64,000 nucleotides of DNA from Holothuria scabra (GCA_037179385.1 CM074179.1:71695683-71759682); one strand, 5' to 3'. Numbered from the stretch's first letter, positions 38,101-50,300 are shown. Numbers and translations are program-made. Notes: a model not told the origin generated them from the sequence alone.

Positions 38101-38260
38101 ACTTAGAAAAAAGAAATTTTAGAATATTTAGAAACTTTGTGCTCGGAGAACGAAAGAGCATATATAGTAGTTCATCGCGCAAATTTTGAGAATCGAGCAA
38201 TTTTGCCATGTTGTGTGTCCTTAGTTAACTAGAGTTGTCCCTCTAGTTACAAGAGGCTAC
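35190..38260. other. spacer with transposon scraps
   Basis: Holds a hAT-like end CAGTGGCGGATCCAGG at about 35297 with no partner found, and a degenerate dimer near 36270-36545 (GGAAGCCTTGAAAGTTTTGG and GGAAGCAGTTAAAGTTTTGG about 205 bp apart). No gene was recognised. Confidence 0.45.
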
Positions 38261-38264
38261 CACC

Positions 38265-38410
38265 ATATCAACATGCCCAGTTGGGCCCCAACTGCGCTTC
38301 ACCTGGGCTACTTGCTGGGCCCAGCTGGGACACGTGCGTGGTTGTCAGGTGTTCCCACGTGGGGCCCAACTGGGTTCAGCTTTTTCCAGCTGAAGCCTAG
38401 TTGGACCTAT
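38265..38410 (+). repeat. GGGCCCAG-rich repeat, left arm of an inverted pair
   Basis: Reads CAACATGCCCAGTTGGGCCC, then CACCTGGGCTACTTGCTGGG, then GGTGTTCCCACGTGGGGCCC. The same order occurs on the opposite strand at about 46945-47155. It is composed of CCCAGCTGGG-type palindromes. Confidence 0.8.
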
Positions 38411-38679
38411 AACTAAAAAGAGAGAAAAACTTGAAAGTCACAATCAAAATCAATAAACATTTTGTCCGCAATGGAGATGTATATACCGGGTAGTTTTTGA
38501 AGGCATAAAGTAAGCTATATTACAATTATTATTCGAATGTATGTGGGCTATACACGGTGGGGGGCATTGGCCAATCTAACTTGAAAAAGATCGTGCGTAA
38601 GGCGCCGTCATATGTAAACCACTCTGATAAGGCCGTTTAAGATACTTCTTGTCGAGGACTAAAAATAGTGAGTATGCCC

Positions 38680-38770
38680 CAAAAGCGGAGCCCTGCCAAT
38701 GGTTGGCGAGGAGCGCGCAGAAAATTTTGGAAGCAGGCATCACTCACCATGGTCTAAATAGAATTTAAGC
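38680..38770 (+). repeat. dispersed repeat (GCGGAGCGCCACC family), copy d
   Basis: AGCGGAGCCCTGCC, then TTGGCGAGGAGCGCGCAG and an AAAATTTTGG stretch, as in the other three copies. Confidence 0.5.
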
Positions 38771-40120
38771 AATTGTCTTTTTATTGTTTTTTCATAAATT
38801 AGTAAATTGATCAGGAAATTACCAGATGAAACGTACCACTACTATTTTGTGTGAACCATTTTGGGACTACAGGAGGGAGACACTACCATTTTGAAATGAT
38901 ATTACAAATACCATTAAAGCGGAATGCCGCCGAGCACCGGAAATGCGTTTACAGAAAATATCCCCCAAATCCCGGGAAATGGCATTTTCCAACCCTCTTG
39001 AACTATTTTTGTTCTTTTTAGCATACCCTAAAGACTCTCCCATGCATCCCTAGAACAAAATGTCGCAAAATTTTGCCACGAAATATATTTTTGGGTCAAG
39101 TGTGATTTGGTGAAAGTCGTCACTGCCTACCACCATTCCCTTCTATGCATAGTCATATTTCTTTTATACACCTGTATATATTTAGCTTCATCTGCTACTT
39201 GGAATATTTGGCGATTTTCCTTATTTTTGTAAAATTCTCTCTCTTAAACGATAACATTACCGTGATAATAATGCTTGTTTATTGCTTATGAACGCTTATG
39301 AGCCTTCTGCATAATGCAAAACGAACTTTTGTAGTACTCCAATCGTCGCCCTAATTTTGTCCAGACCATATCAGAAGTTCACTTATTCCTGAAACAGGTG
39401 AAGTGTGTTGCTTGGCAGCCATCCGTGGCAACAGCAATGTACAGTTTATGCAGTATAAATTGTAAAAAAAATAATAGTAAAAAGGATAGTCTGTGTCTTG
39501 AAATAACACTATGGTGGGATAATATTAAGGCCAATCTCTGGTATTAGAGTTGCCCCCCCCCCCTTCTTTTTTTATTAACTGACTTTTCTCACACACGTTT
39601 TTTTTTAACTTTAGTGTCAAGTTCCATTCAGATAGAATCTTTTAAATAAAAAAATCATATTCTTGGCTGCCCCATACGCCAAATCGTAGAAAAGAGGAAA
39701 TGGTCGAAATAAAAATGACAAGACGTCAATAAATATCAATTTAGAAACTTTTATCTGTCACTACTTTTTTCAATGAAAATTAATTCACACACAATTATTT
39801 TCGTTTCTTTTCCTTTCTTTTCCCTAAATGGTCATTATGTCTTTAAATAATCTTCAAAAAGCACCATTTCGGAATTTCAGATCTCCAACAAGAAGAAAAA
39901 ATCCACAGATGGGAAGAAGTAACCCCTCCCTTGTAACCCTTCCCAATACAGCCAAAATAAAACGAACGAACCCTCAATGAAACCATTACCATTTATTATC
40001 GTAGTTCCCTACCCTTGTCAGTCAGGTGGAAACCCCAACCTTACCATTTCTGAGAACGCCTTTGTGTTGAATGCTTGCATGATAATTAAGTAACAAAATT
40101 AAAGAATTGTGACAAGATAT
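38771..40120. other. spacer upstream of HYR/Sushi copy 2
   Basis: AT-rich sequence with no gene recognised. At 39866-39915 a string including CATTTCGGAATTTCAGATCT and CCAACAAGAAGAAAAAAT recurs in the same orientation at 43342-43396, so it forms one of two direct repeats bracketing copy 2. Confidence 0.5.
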
Positions 40121-40945
40121 GTTTATACGTTTTGGCCGTAACGTGACACGTTTCACCCTGGTCATAGAACTATCTCTTGAATGAGGGAATTTCCCATTTC
40201 ATATTTTGTTGAAAATGTTCCACCAAGAAGAGAGCACCTGCTCCAAGTTGCGAAATGTTATGCAACACTAGACAGTTCCGCAGTCTTGAAATAGCAGAAG
40301 TCCCCGTGTTTACAATTGCACATTTTAAACGAGCAAGGTATCACCCCCTAACATGCGCAGATTATCAGCATTTCTGGGATATGATTTTTGCCGGAACCGT
40401 TGACAACTAGAGCGTTTTAAATTAGTTCTACACGTCATAATAAAAATGAATACCCACACTACGGAAGTGTTTAACATCCATTGGTAGTATAATATGTACA
40501 TTGTTTCAAGAAGTAAACATTTTCCATATTTGAGTGTGTTAACAGAAGTGGATTAAGCTGCACACGCTAATTAAAGAAGAAAATGAGGAATGCTTAAAAC
40601 ATGACAAAACATGATACATTTAAGTTAAATTCAAAACTTTTAATATAGTCCTAGTCTCTATAAGATATTACCATCGAGATTTTGATTCGATTTCATTGAA
40701 TATTAAAAAGAAGCAAACAACATTTTACTTTGAGTGTTTGTATTTCACTGTTCAAGCCGAAACTTACTAACAGGTCTACATGCGAAAACATGTTTGAAGA
40801 TAAGCAGCCGCAGAATTTTCCCTAGTGTGGACTAGGCTAAACGTCCGTTACAGGGAAATTTATCGTGTACGCCGCAAACGTCTCACCATGACTGTTAACC
40901 AAAAGTTGGTAATGTCCTTCCTTTTTATGAATAGATTGTTCCCTG

Positions 40946-40953
40946 TGACGTCA
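40946..40953. promoter_or_regulatory. CRE/ATF-type site, copy 2
   Basis: Perfect TGACGTCA, about 350 bp before the ATG, at the place matching the identical site in copy 3. Confidence 0.5.
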
Positions 40954-41208
40954 TAAGTAACCACTTTTTTTTGAAGGACATGCCTGAACGTACATGAAGG
41001 ATTTGCCTCAAACATGGCTGAAAAACGTCACGACGTCACGAGAGCTACATGTTAAATTTTAGACATGATTTCAGTAGCATTACTTTATTTTATACCCTTT
41101 ATAACCTGTCATTTTCCACAGGCCACAGTGCTTCCACGAAATGAGGTTTTTTACGACTCACAACCAACACCGTACTTTATTTTCATTTCATAATTATAAA
41201 AAGCAAGT

Positions 41209-41219
41209 GGGGATTTCCC
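41209..41219. promoter_or_regulatory. kB/Rel-type site, copy 2
   Basis: GGGGATTTCCC fits GGGRNNYYCC and stands 9 bp before the TATA-like AATAAAAG at 41229-41236. Confidence 0.62.
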
Positions 41220-41304
41220 ATTGTGGTAATAAAAGGCAGTGCAAGTTCTAATCTGCAAGTCACGTAATTTCCGACTTTGGCATCTTTACAAGAAATACAA
41301 CAAG

Positions 41305-41371
41305 ATGGGTATCCGGAAAAAATCTATTTTTCTATGTTTTATTCTATTGTTCCTTCTGGTCAACTGCAGGG
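41305..41371 (+). pseudogene. HYR/Sushi copy 2, signal-peptide exon
   Basis: Encodes MGIRKKSIFLCFILLFLLVN, then Cys-Arg, nearly the same as copies 1 and 3 and with an open frame. The donor after it reads G|GCGAGT where the paralogues have G|GTGAGT. A GC donor can work but is usually weak. No polyarginine, HYR or Sushi exon was found before the broken end at 43041. It may be a solo exon with a working promoter, or a dead copy. Confidence 0.75.
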
Positions 41372-42964
41372 GCGAGTTTTTCACTTTATTCTTCTCGTTC
41401 CACTGATCGTTTGTTCTAAATATACACCTATTAAGTTTACTAGTTTGTTAAATGTTGAAAAAGGGTATTAGTTTATTTTCACTACGGACTTCCTAAACAT
41501 GGACAGAGCATACTGTACGGTACACTGTCGCTACCGAAAGTGTGAGAAAAAAAAAACGCACAAACATTCCTTTTTGCTATGATTTTGTGTAATAGTCTGG
41601 ACTTGCTCAAGTTAAATCCCAGATTTTGCGAGAAAATTGAAATATTTTTGAAAATGGCAAGATAAGCTCAAAACCACTTTACTTATTGCAGGAACATGAT
41701 TTTGTTCGCCATTGAAGTTTAACATTTATGTTAAATGTAATAGAGTCGTCAAATCAGACATATTATGGCTCCACGGCGGTCATCTTCACCGTGGAGGTAT
41801 AAATCAGTCGGAGGCGACAATCTACTCATAGAACTACGCCTTACATGCTCTTTCCACGTATATAAGTCCGTTATTTTCACTTAAAAAGATTAGAAGTATT
41901 TTAGAAGGACGGTCAGTAGTTACATCGGCTTGATAAATAAAGGTGACACTTATTTTAAGTTTTTAGATGAAATTTTCATAGAAATTTCTGATTCTCAAAT
42001 AAAGATATTAGTCGCGAAATTTGTCACATTTTCAACAAGAAATAATAATAATAATACTATGTGGTATAGATGGCAGAATATCTGACTCTAACTAGATTGG
42101 TCCATGCAGAAGTCAATGCCTATGCGGAGTCATGCCAAAGACTTATAAAATTAAACGTACTGCCACTGTACGTAAAGCTCTTCATAAGTAATGTAGTATG
42201 AATAATAGTAGACTGCCCATTGTGTCTCACATCTTGAAATGAAAGACCGTAGGAGCCCATAGATAAAATCAGGAATTAAAGGTTTAAACCAAACCCTATA
42301 CGAATTAACATTTATGAATCGGCAGTCAATTTGATTTTTTTTTCATTTAACTTTACAATCACTTTTTTCACCAACAATGCCGTCATACCAAAATGCAATA
42401 GGTTAAGTTGTATGGAAACTTTTCAAACGTTGCGTTCTCCAAGAGGAGGTAATACCAACATGTCAGGTTATCAGAAAAAAGCATATCTTGTTAATCTGAG
42501 GAAGCGTGTCAAAGATACTGAAAGCAGAAATACCAAACTTAGATTGATGGCGCGATGAATCTTCATGGAGACCGATACCGAGGGAAAGGCGGAAATTCTG
42601 ATCACTATTTAGTTCTGTCAAAGTGATATCTTCTGGTCTTATAAACATGTGGGAATTCAAGCATTGTAAATCTTTATAACACCACTCTCCAAAATATTTC
42701 ACTTACATGAAACGGTTTTTGCTTCTTTGATGTTTTCTTCTTTAGAACATTTGATCATGAACGGACGAATACTGGTTTGAAGTACATGGACTTACTGATT
42801 GGTCAGTTTCTATGGTAACTTCACAAGCGCACTCCTAGACACGAGTTTACATTATCACACGCCTGAAACCTTACAACAAAACCAACTAGTGCATTTCTTT
42901 TCCCAGTACGCAGGAGTAAGACGGCAATTACAAACGCCAGGCTTTACACGGAGAAATATATTGA

Positions 42965-43041
42965 TTATTCGCAGACGATGGCTCCTGGAACGTGGTGGAG
43001 TGTAATTTTACATAAATGTTGTCATTATTGTAGTGACACGA
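42965..43041 (+). pseudogene. HYR/Sushi copy 2, broken end of the last exon
   Basis: GACGATGGCTCCTGGAACGT, then GGAGTGTAATTTTACATAAA and TTATTGTAGTGACACGATAA match the end of copy 1 exon 7. There is a 3-bp insertion before the Asn-Val codons, and a one-base deletion in TTTTACCATAAAC puts an early TAA in frame. The first two-thirds of the exon is missing. Confidence 0.78.
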
Positions 43042-43399
43042 TAAGGAAAGTTAGTAACAAGGATGTAAAATGAAGCCGCGGCCTCTTTATTTTGCTTCTT
43101 CCAAATTGTACATGCCTAAAGCAGAGAGAGTGAAAGACTGAATCAGACAAATACCACTTTTGTCTCACCAACCACTTTTGTCCACTTTGGTTAAAAATAC
43201 TACTTTTGTCACAATCATCGCAAAATGTGTGTGAAAAAAAGTGACAAATATGGACGATTGTCGTGACAAAAGTCGTCACCTCGGAAGTGAAATTGTTACG
43301 CAGGTAACCTTTGGTCTGAGGTGTTTCTTCAAACTGAAACTCCATTTCGGAATATCAGACCTCCAACAAGAAGAAAAAATTCCCCACATGGGAAATTTT

Positions 43400-43660
43400 G
43401 ATCTAGTGAAACTTTGAGCTTGTGAACTTTTGATCTAGTGAACTTTTCATCTAGTGAAACGTCTAGGTAGCAAACCTTTGATCTTGTAAAATGTCCAGCT
43501 AGTGAACCTAATTCGATCTAGTGAATCTAAGAACCAGTGATTTTTTAATCTAGAGTAGTGTCGAACAAGTGAACCTTTGAGCTAGTTAAACTTTGAACAA
43601 GAGAACTTTTGATTCAGTGAAATTCGATCTAGTGGCTTTTCATCTAGTGAAACTTTGCAT
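43400..43660 (+). repeat. degenerate short tandem repeat, GATCTAGTGAAACTTTT
   Basis: About 15 imperfect units of 14-20 bp built on TCTAGTGAA followed by CTTTT-like bases. They begin right after the direct-repeat string at 43342-43396, at the downstream edge of the copy 2 remnant. Confidence 0.8.
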
Positions 43661-46600
43661 CGGTGTTAAAAAAAAAAACGAAAAGAAAACAACAACAACA
43701 ACAAAAAACAGGAACAACAAAAGGGAAATCCACGGAGTAGTTGATCTCATCGCAAGCACATGCAACCCTACAAAGAACGTCTCCTTATTTTCGGTACATG
43801 AACTGTACAGGTTTAGACCTTATGCATCGACGTCACCACTGACGGCATTTTGAAAGGATAACAATTTACACGAGACTGCACCAGTGATGTCTGCGTAGGA
43901 CATATAAGTCGGTTTGCAGCAAGCAGTAGAAATCACCCTCTAATTCTAATACCGTTTCAAGAAACACTGTAAAAGACTGGGTGAAAGTTTGGACATATTA
44001 CACGTGGATACGAAGTATTCCTTATCAAACAACAAGTCTTAAAAATATCATCCCAGTTAAGATAATGGTCCTCAAAAAATAGTATCCCACTTTAAAATAC
44101 AACAGGGTTGGTCACTTAAACTTTTAATAAACTTTATACCATTCTAATCGACAAATCTTCAGGGTGGAAGGGAAACTAGCAAGCATAACCTGCTGACGTA
44201 ACGGTCGTCTTTGCAATGTCAGTATTGGTCTAGAAAGCTCCCTTTATTCTAGGAATAGCATACAACATTCCACATTTTTTGTAAAGGGGAAGGAGGGACA
44301 ATTATACTAAGCAATAAACTCAGGGTAGGATAGGAGTCCTCCTAACACATCATAAAAATTTCGAATATGAAGTACATTTGATGAATAGCAATTCTTGTAT
44401 AGAACAATATCGTTATTAATCTTAATTGAGGTTATAGGCCTTACAACAATCAACAATAGAATCTGATAATTTGTTAAATGGAACATTGGTGTCCACCAAA
44501 TATTTTTCTTAAGTCCCCTCACCCTCTGGCTAAGGGCCGTTTGGCAAAACCAAACTATAATCTGCTTCCCAAAGAAGTTATACGTCTACTGAAGGACAAC
44601 TCTCGACCAACCTCACGGCTCCTAGGTAATTTACATCATTGGTCTGCCATGGATGGCTCCGTTCCAGACAAAATGAAAAGAACAGACACAACTAATGCCA
44701 CTGCCACTACTACTGTTACTTCTACTTCTGCTAGTGCTGCTGCTACTACTGCTACTTTTTGTAACTTGGAAAGTTACGGGAAATTTACAGGCGTTAAAAA
44801 GTCTGAAAGGAACGTTTTGAATGCCACATCCCCTAAAATAGAATGAATCTTATGTGCAGTACGTATTAGCTAACTTACTCCCAATTTAGGCCCAGAGTTT
44901 AAAGTTGCTGTTTACAACTCAGTCATCATGTTTATTCATACTTGGTAGTAATTCTCAATTCCTATTGGTCCATTGTGGTCGGGTTACCACACGTTATCCT
45001 GTATTAAAACCCAAGTAACCGTTCCTTATCGATCTTCCCTTGATGTAGCACGGTACAAATCACCGGCGTATGACAACGATAAAACATTAGTAGGACATAC
45101 ACTAGTGTGAGCTCTATACGGCATTCGTCCACAGTAAGCACTACGTGCGCAACCTTTAATTGATGATGTTGATCAAAATAGTTGCTCTCCATAAACCCTT
45201 TGCCTCTTTACTGGATTAGATCATCGGTAACTGAATAATCATAAGCCTGAATTTTCAAAATGCATTTAAAAATGAAAGTCCAACAAGATTTCAAAAAATC
45301 GATACACGTTCGGGCAGCGCATACGGCTATTGTTCGTTAGCTTTACAATCTTTCACAACACAATGACCGAAATTGTCGAATGCAGCAATTTTTTTTCAAA
45401 CATTTAAAGTATTACACTACGAATAATACAGTTATTAAAATCATGAATTAAATAGATGCAAAAGACAAATCGCGACACATTTAGCCTGTTTTGTAAGAGA
45501 TAAAATCTTGTCTTTTTTCCCATCTTGTGCAACATTATGCCCGAAATGGCCATTTGCGTGTGTGTGTGTGTGTATGATACTTTCGCATCTTTGCCCAGAA
45601 AACAGAAAACAAAAAGTAACATTTTCATACAAAATAAACATGATCGACAAATTTTTGACAGATTCGTGCAGTTTGAGAGGAAAATGTTTCCGCAGAGCCA
45701 CCCTATAGCGAAGTCTTGAAAAAATTTTGCCCGAAATGGCAAAATATTCAAACGAAGGTTGTAAAGGGTGCTGGAACTTTTGAAATTGCCAGATCAATTT
45801 TAGGACAGATTGAAAAATGTTCAGGTGCAGTGCACAATGTTTGCAATCTATCGTGTACTTAGAGCTAAATTCGGGAAACGGTTATGAAAATTGGGTGTTT
45901 TGTTTTTAACAATTAATAATGAAACAGTGTGAGTCTTTCCGCATGTCGTTTTGGAAAATCATAAATCATTATTCTAGTGCACTGTTCAAAAACTGGGTAA
46001 TATTTGACCCACCACTTGCCCAATATTGGGAGTCTGGATATAGCAATCTTAAAAAGTTAGCAAAAAGTGACCAACTAAATTGGGCACACATATGTCCAAA
46101 TTACTGGTCAAAACTTTGACCATTTGTTGGTCAACTATCAATTAATACTTGATGGACGTTTCTTCCCCAAGAGCGTTGGGTAAACTCACTACCTAACATC
46201 TGTAGAAATTTATCAATTTATTTGGAAAGATAAAACCAATATCGGTACAGTTGATGGATGTTTATTGCACGCTATAGTGGCCAATAATATTGTTCCTACT
46301 CAGATTTCAGTTTTACGCTGTTTCATATTTAGCATGAAAAATTAAATATGACCCTGTCCATTGAATAACACGTTAGTGTATATAGATGACGCATGAGGGC
46401 CACATTTAGGCCATAGCTGCAACTCACGATGAATCCAAAAGCTTGTAGTCTAATCTGCATGTTTGACTTGCCATCGTGATGTCGAAAACGATCGGGTTGA
46501 ATAGCACTGCCATAATGTTGCTTCGATGTTTTGAACTTCCATCAGCTAGACTACACAATTTATATCACCAGCGTTAACAGAAACCAAGAGCCCAGCCTGC

Positions 46601-46940
46601 TGTGTTACAAAACACTAAGTCTTGTTCGGATATATGTGGTACGTTATTGAGATAAGAATAAACACAACTTTAATATATAAATGCACTTTAGGTGAAAGAG
46701 AATTGTTAAGATTCTGGACCCTGGTTGGATATCAGTAAAAGTATTGCGCAATCTTAAATTTTACAAGAACGTATGCTGGTTTGTAGTTCCAACACTTTTT
46801 GGAAAATGGGGCCGTGGTTTTTGACCAGATATAATATGCGAGTATGCCTCCTATGCAAATGTAAACTTTCCCCAAAGGATTTTACAGTGCATCGAAACGA
46901 TGACTCTTTATCAGATGAAATGCTAAAGCCTAATCAAGTA
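43661..46940. other. spacer without recognised gene
   Basis: Includes a trinucleotide-rich stretch at about 44688-44758 (ACT and GCT triplets) and a short TG repeat near 45556. Downstream exons of the minus-strand signal-peptide gene could lie here but were not found. Confidence 0.45.
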
Positions 46941-46944
46941 ACGA

Positions 46945-47155
46945 CCTAGCCTTTCCCAGCTGAAACCCAGCTAAAGCCCAGTTAGGCTTCAGTTATTGAA
47001 GCGGGGCACAGCTGGGCTTCAGCTGGGAAAGGCTAGCCCAGTTGGGCCCCACGTGGGAACACCTGACAAACACGGGTGGGCCCAGCTGGGGCCCAGCAAG
47101 TAGCCCAGGTGAAACCCAGTTGGGGCCCAGCTGGGCATGTTGGCTGGGTTAAGTG
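46945..47155 (-). repeat. GGGCCCAG-rich repeat, right arm of an inverted pair
   Basis: Inverted partner of 38265-38410, longer here. It contains GGGCCCCACGTGGGAACACC, CCCAGCAAGTAGCCCAGGTG and GGGGCCCAGCTGGGCATGTT. The two arms are about 8.6 kb apart and enclose HYR/Sushi copy 2. Confidence 0.82.
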
Positions 47156-47305
47156 GTTTCAAAATAAGGGGGTATTAAAAGAAAGCGGTTCTTCCATCAC
47201 CGTCCTACATTAAAAAATTCGCGACTGCGGCATGCATACCATTAACTGGCAAGAACTTCGTTAATGAACGAGAAAAAAAAAGAAACCTATTATGTAGAAT
47301 CTTAC

Positions 47306-47372
47306 CGCACTGGTGCACCAAGACGAAGAGGAGAGCAAATGAAAGCAGTAGAGAGATAAAGACGATCTTCAT
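47306..47372 (-). CDS. orphan signal-peptide exon of a secreted protein
   Basis: Minus-strand ATG at 47372-47370 starts MKIVFISLLLSFALLFVLVH, then Gln-Cys, followed by TGCG|GTAAGA, a good donor in phase 1. A TATA-like TATAATC stands at about 47503, some 130 bp upstream. The exon length (67 bp) and phase equal those of copies 1 and 2 of the HYR/Sushi family, but the residues differ. No second exon was found between here and 43 kb, so the product is unknown. Confidence 0.55.
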
Positions 47373-47379
47373 GATCTCA

Positions 47380-50300
47380 GCGTTGGCAATTGAATGAAGT
47401 GGAAGCTCAGACTTGGAGTTGTAAGCATGAACATGTATATTGTCGTACTGACATGAGTGAGAAATAGCCATTTCTTTTACCGTGTATTTGACCTACGGTA
47501 GATTATATGAGACTTAGGAATTTTTCCTTTTATTGACGGGATGAATAGAACTTTTATTAAGGTTATGTATGCTTCATATTCAGATGTTTGAGCAATTGCG
47601 AATATGGTTAAAGGTCACTGTTTTCCTTTGTAACCGTCATATTTGCCGGCAATAACATCTTCATTGTTTTACTCCCGAAAATTCTGGGCCATGTGAAAGT
47701 CATTCAGGAATGATTAAAATTGCTCTTGTTGCCTGTTATATCTGAAACAGTTGTTGGCGTGATTGTATCCATTGCCATAGCATTGCCAGTGTTCCAAGAA
47801 AGAAATCTGTTCTTGTTTTACCCCGAATGGATTGTTCATTTTAGAATTTAGCACAGATTTATTAATTTTATTAATTTTATTTAGGGTATATATCTCACTA
47901 TTTCACAATCAGTGCGGAAGTATTTCAAAGTTAATAGTATGCAAAAATGAAGACCTTTCCTAATGTCTGAAAAGAATGTTCCTATTGAACTGAAGAAATT
48001 AAAAAAAAATGATTCCTTGAAGAATAAGAGTCATCATTTTGGAGGAACAGATAAATTTCACTATTTTGCTTTTCATTTCTTTGCAAACGATCTTTCGTAC
48101 TATTTTGGGAGATAAATTTTTCACACCAAGGAGTTACTACTAGTCAATTTCACAATTCAGGAACAAAACAAGTTATCACAGGATCATCAAGGGTCAATCA
48201 CGAAACTGGGAAGTCTGCTACATTAATCCAAGTTGGGCGACAGCATTTTGTTTCCTTAGAACTGCATTTAAAGTTGTCTAGAGTAAAGGACTAAAATTCT
48301 ATACTTAAAGACAACTTTGGTAACCATTACAGCATTGTGTCTATTAGTTTTGTTTGCAAATAGCCCTAGTGTTAAGGGATAATATTCTCATTAGGTATGA
48401 TAAGTCAATCAAACTTTAAAGATATGCTATAGAACTTGTCAAGCAAGATATCTTCCAACAATATTTATTCTGATAAATTGGATTGGACTGGTGCGTTCAA
48501 GTTTTATAGCTTCAAGAAACAAGCGTCCTGATTGAACACGACGAATCAAATTCGAGCTCCCAATTACTGAAGAAAACAAAAGTCCAATTTGACGAAGGTC
48601 ATGCATATCATATATCCAAAGCTTTGGTTAAATTCATTCGAGTAGGTTATTTTTCTGTCTAGTGTTCAGGGTACGTTTGAACCATGCACCGGATGGCGTG
48701 TACCTTGTGGGTACATCTCTCCAAGCAGAATGTAGGCCTACCCGATATGTGGGAGGGGCGTTTTTTAAGCGAGTTGGGAGAAAATTGAAAATAAATAGCC
48801 TGAATTGCTAGTTTTGATAAGCATATTTGGGAAATCTGGAAGGATCATTATGGAACATATTTCATAACTTCACGTAATGAAGGATCAAGGGGGTTTCGTT
48901 CTCGAATTGAATCCCACACATATAATTATTCAATCCATCAGACTATCGATAACCCACATTCTATGGCGATCGCTTCGTTGTAACTAATTAGCTACCTACA
49001 ACATGTTGCAATTTGAATAAGGATATTAAATTAAGATGCATAAGCGTGACATGCAGGAGAAAAATATACCACTAAAACAGATTTTTGAAATCAATGTTAT
49101 ATCGTATACGGAGTCTAAATATCAACTAAAATAGTTAAAAGATAAAAAATACCAGGAAGTGTAACACGTTAAGTTTAAATACACCACATGGCGGTCAACA
49201 TAAGAAACTTGGCGTCCAACAGTTGTTTCAAAATTCGGGATTCTCGCCTGGCCCATAATGAGAGGAGGTTGTGAATTTTTATTTTTCAGAAAACATTTTA
49301 GCAATTGGAAAACTGAACGTTTATCCTAGACAACTCTTACTAAGAAACAATAGGGGCAGTTTCTTTGCACAAGAACGTCAACAACGGAGACAAATAAGAA
49401 TAAAAAGCTGTATTCCAATAGGTGAATTTGGGGCCTACTTACTCTTTAACTGTTCACATTTCGTTTTCGGAGGACTTCCACCTTGGAGAAGTTCAGCATT
49501 TTCTTTTTCATTCCAGACCTTTTTTTTTTTTTCTAAGAATGAAACTACAGTTTTCTAATTCATTCAAAAAATCCACTCTGTAACCTACATTAAGTTTCAA
49601 TTTTTTTCCTAAAGAGTTAGCAACATGTCTTCTGAATGAAACATGAACTTAGCACATTAGGATAAGCAAATTTTACTGTAAGCTTCCAGTGGTTCACTCC
49701 CGTTGTGGTTAATGTGTGTAACATAGTCTAACAGAGTGACGTAGTACTTTGATTTTTTCCCATATCATGAGGCTTTCGAGATTTCATAAATCCCCACAGT
49801 TAACCATCACTACGTAACCTAGTTCTGTAAAATCATGATTCCATGCTACCAACGAATGACAACATGGTCACCCACAATCAGTGCCTAACGTATGTAACGT
49901 AGTGGTCACCAAAAAGAAAAACAATGTTTACGGGTAAATAGTTAATATGCTCTTTTGGCTTGAAAATTTCATAAATTATCATTATCAGGTAGTCTAGGTT
50001 ATACTGCCCATATTACACCATTTTTCTCCTTGATAACATGTTGCTTTGATGGAATTAATCTCATTTAACGTATGTTACGGCAGTAGACACCGGGAATAAC
50101 ATACTTTAGATGAATCGCTATGAATAATTTGAACTTAGTTATTAAGCATGCACTCATAAATCGTGTTTGTAAATTTGAAGGAGTACTCCTAGAAGACGCA
50201 TAATGAGGAGAACACACAAGTATTAATAAAAGAGACAAAATGGGAGCTGTATGTGCATTTCATTTTTAGGTCAAATTTGGTGTCCAAAATAACACACATT

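Larger units (their letters stand above)
40125..41304 (+). promoter_or_regulatory. promoter region of HYR/Sushi copy 2
   Basis: Collinear with 58500-59721 upstream of copy 3 for over 1 kb: ATGAGGGAATTTCCCATTTC near the 5' end, the CCGGAACCGTTGACAAC landmark, TGACGTCATA, and the kB-TATA pair near the gene. The distal kB-like GGGAATTTCCC is at 40185-40195. Confidence 0.65.

Noticed and set aside
43400..43660. CRISPR-like repeat array
   Set aside because: Units are imperfect and contiguous, without unique spacers of even length, and the DNA is animal.
44478..44846. Plus-strand open frame with Thr/Ser/Ala-rich tail
   Set aside because: The tail is a trinucleotide repeat; the rest has no motif or splice support.
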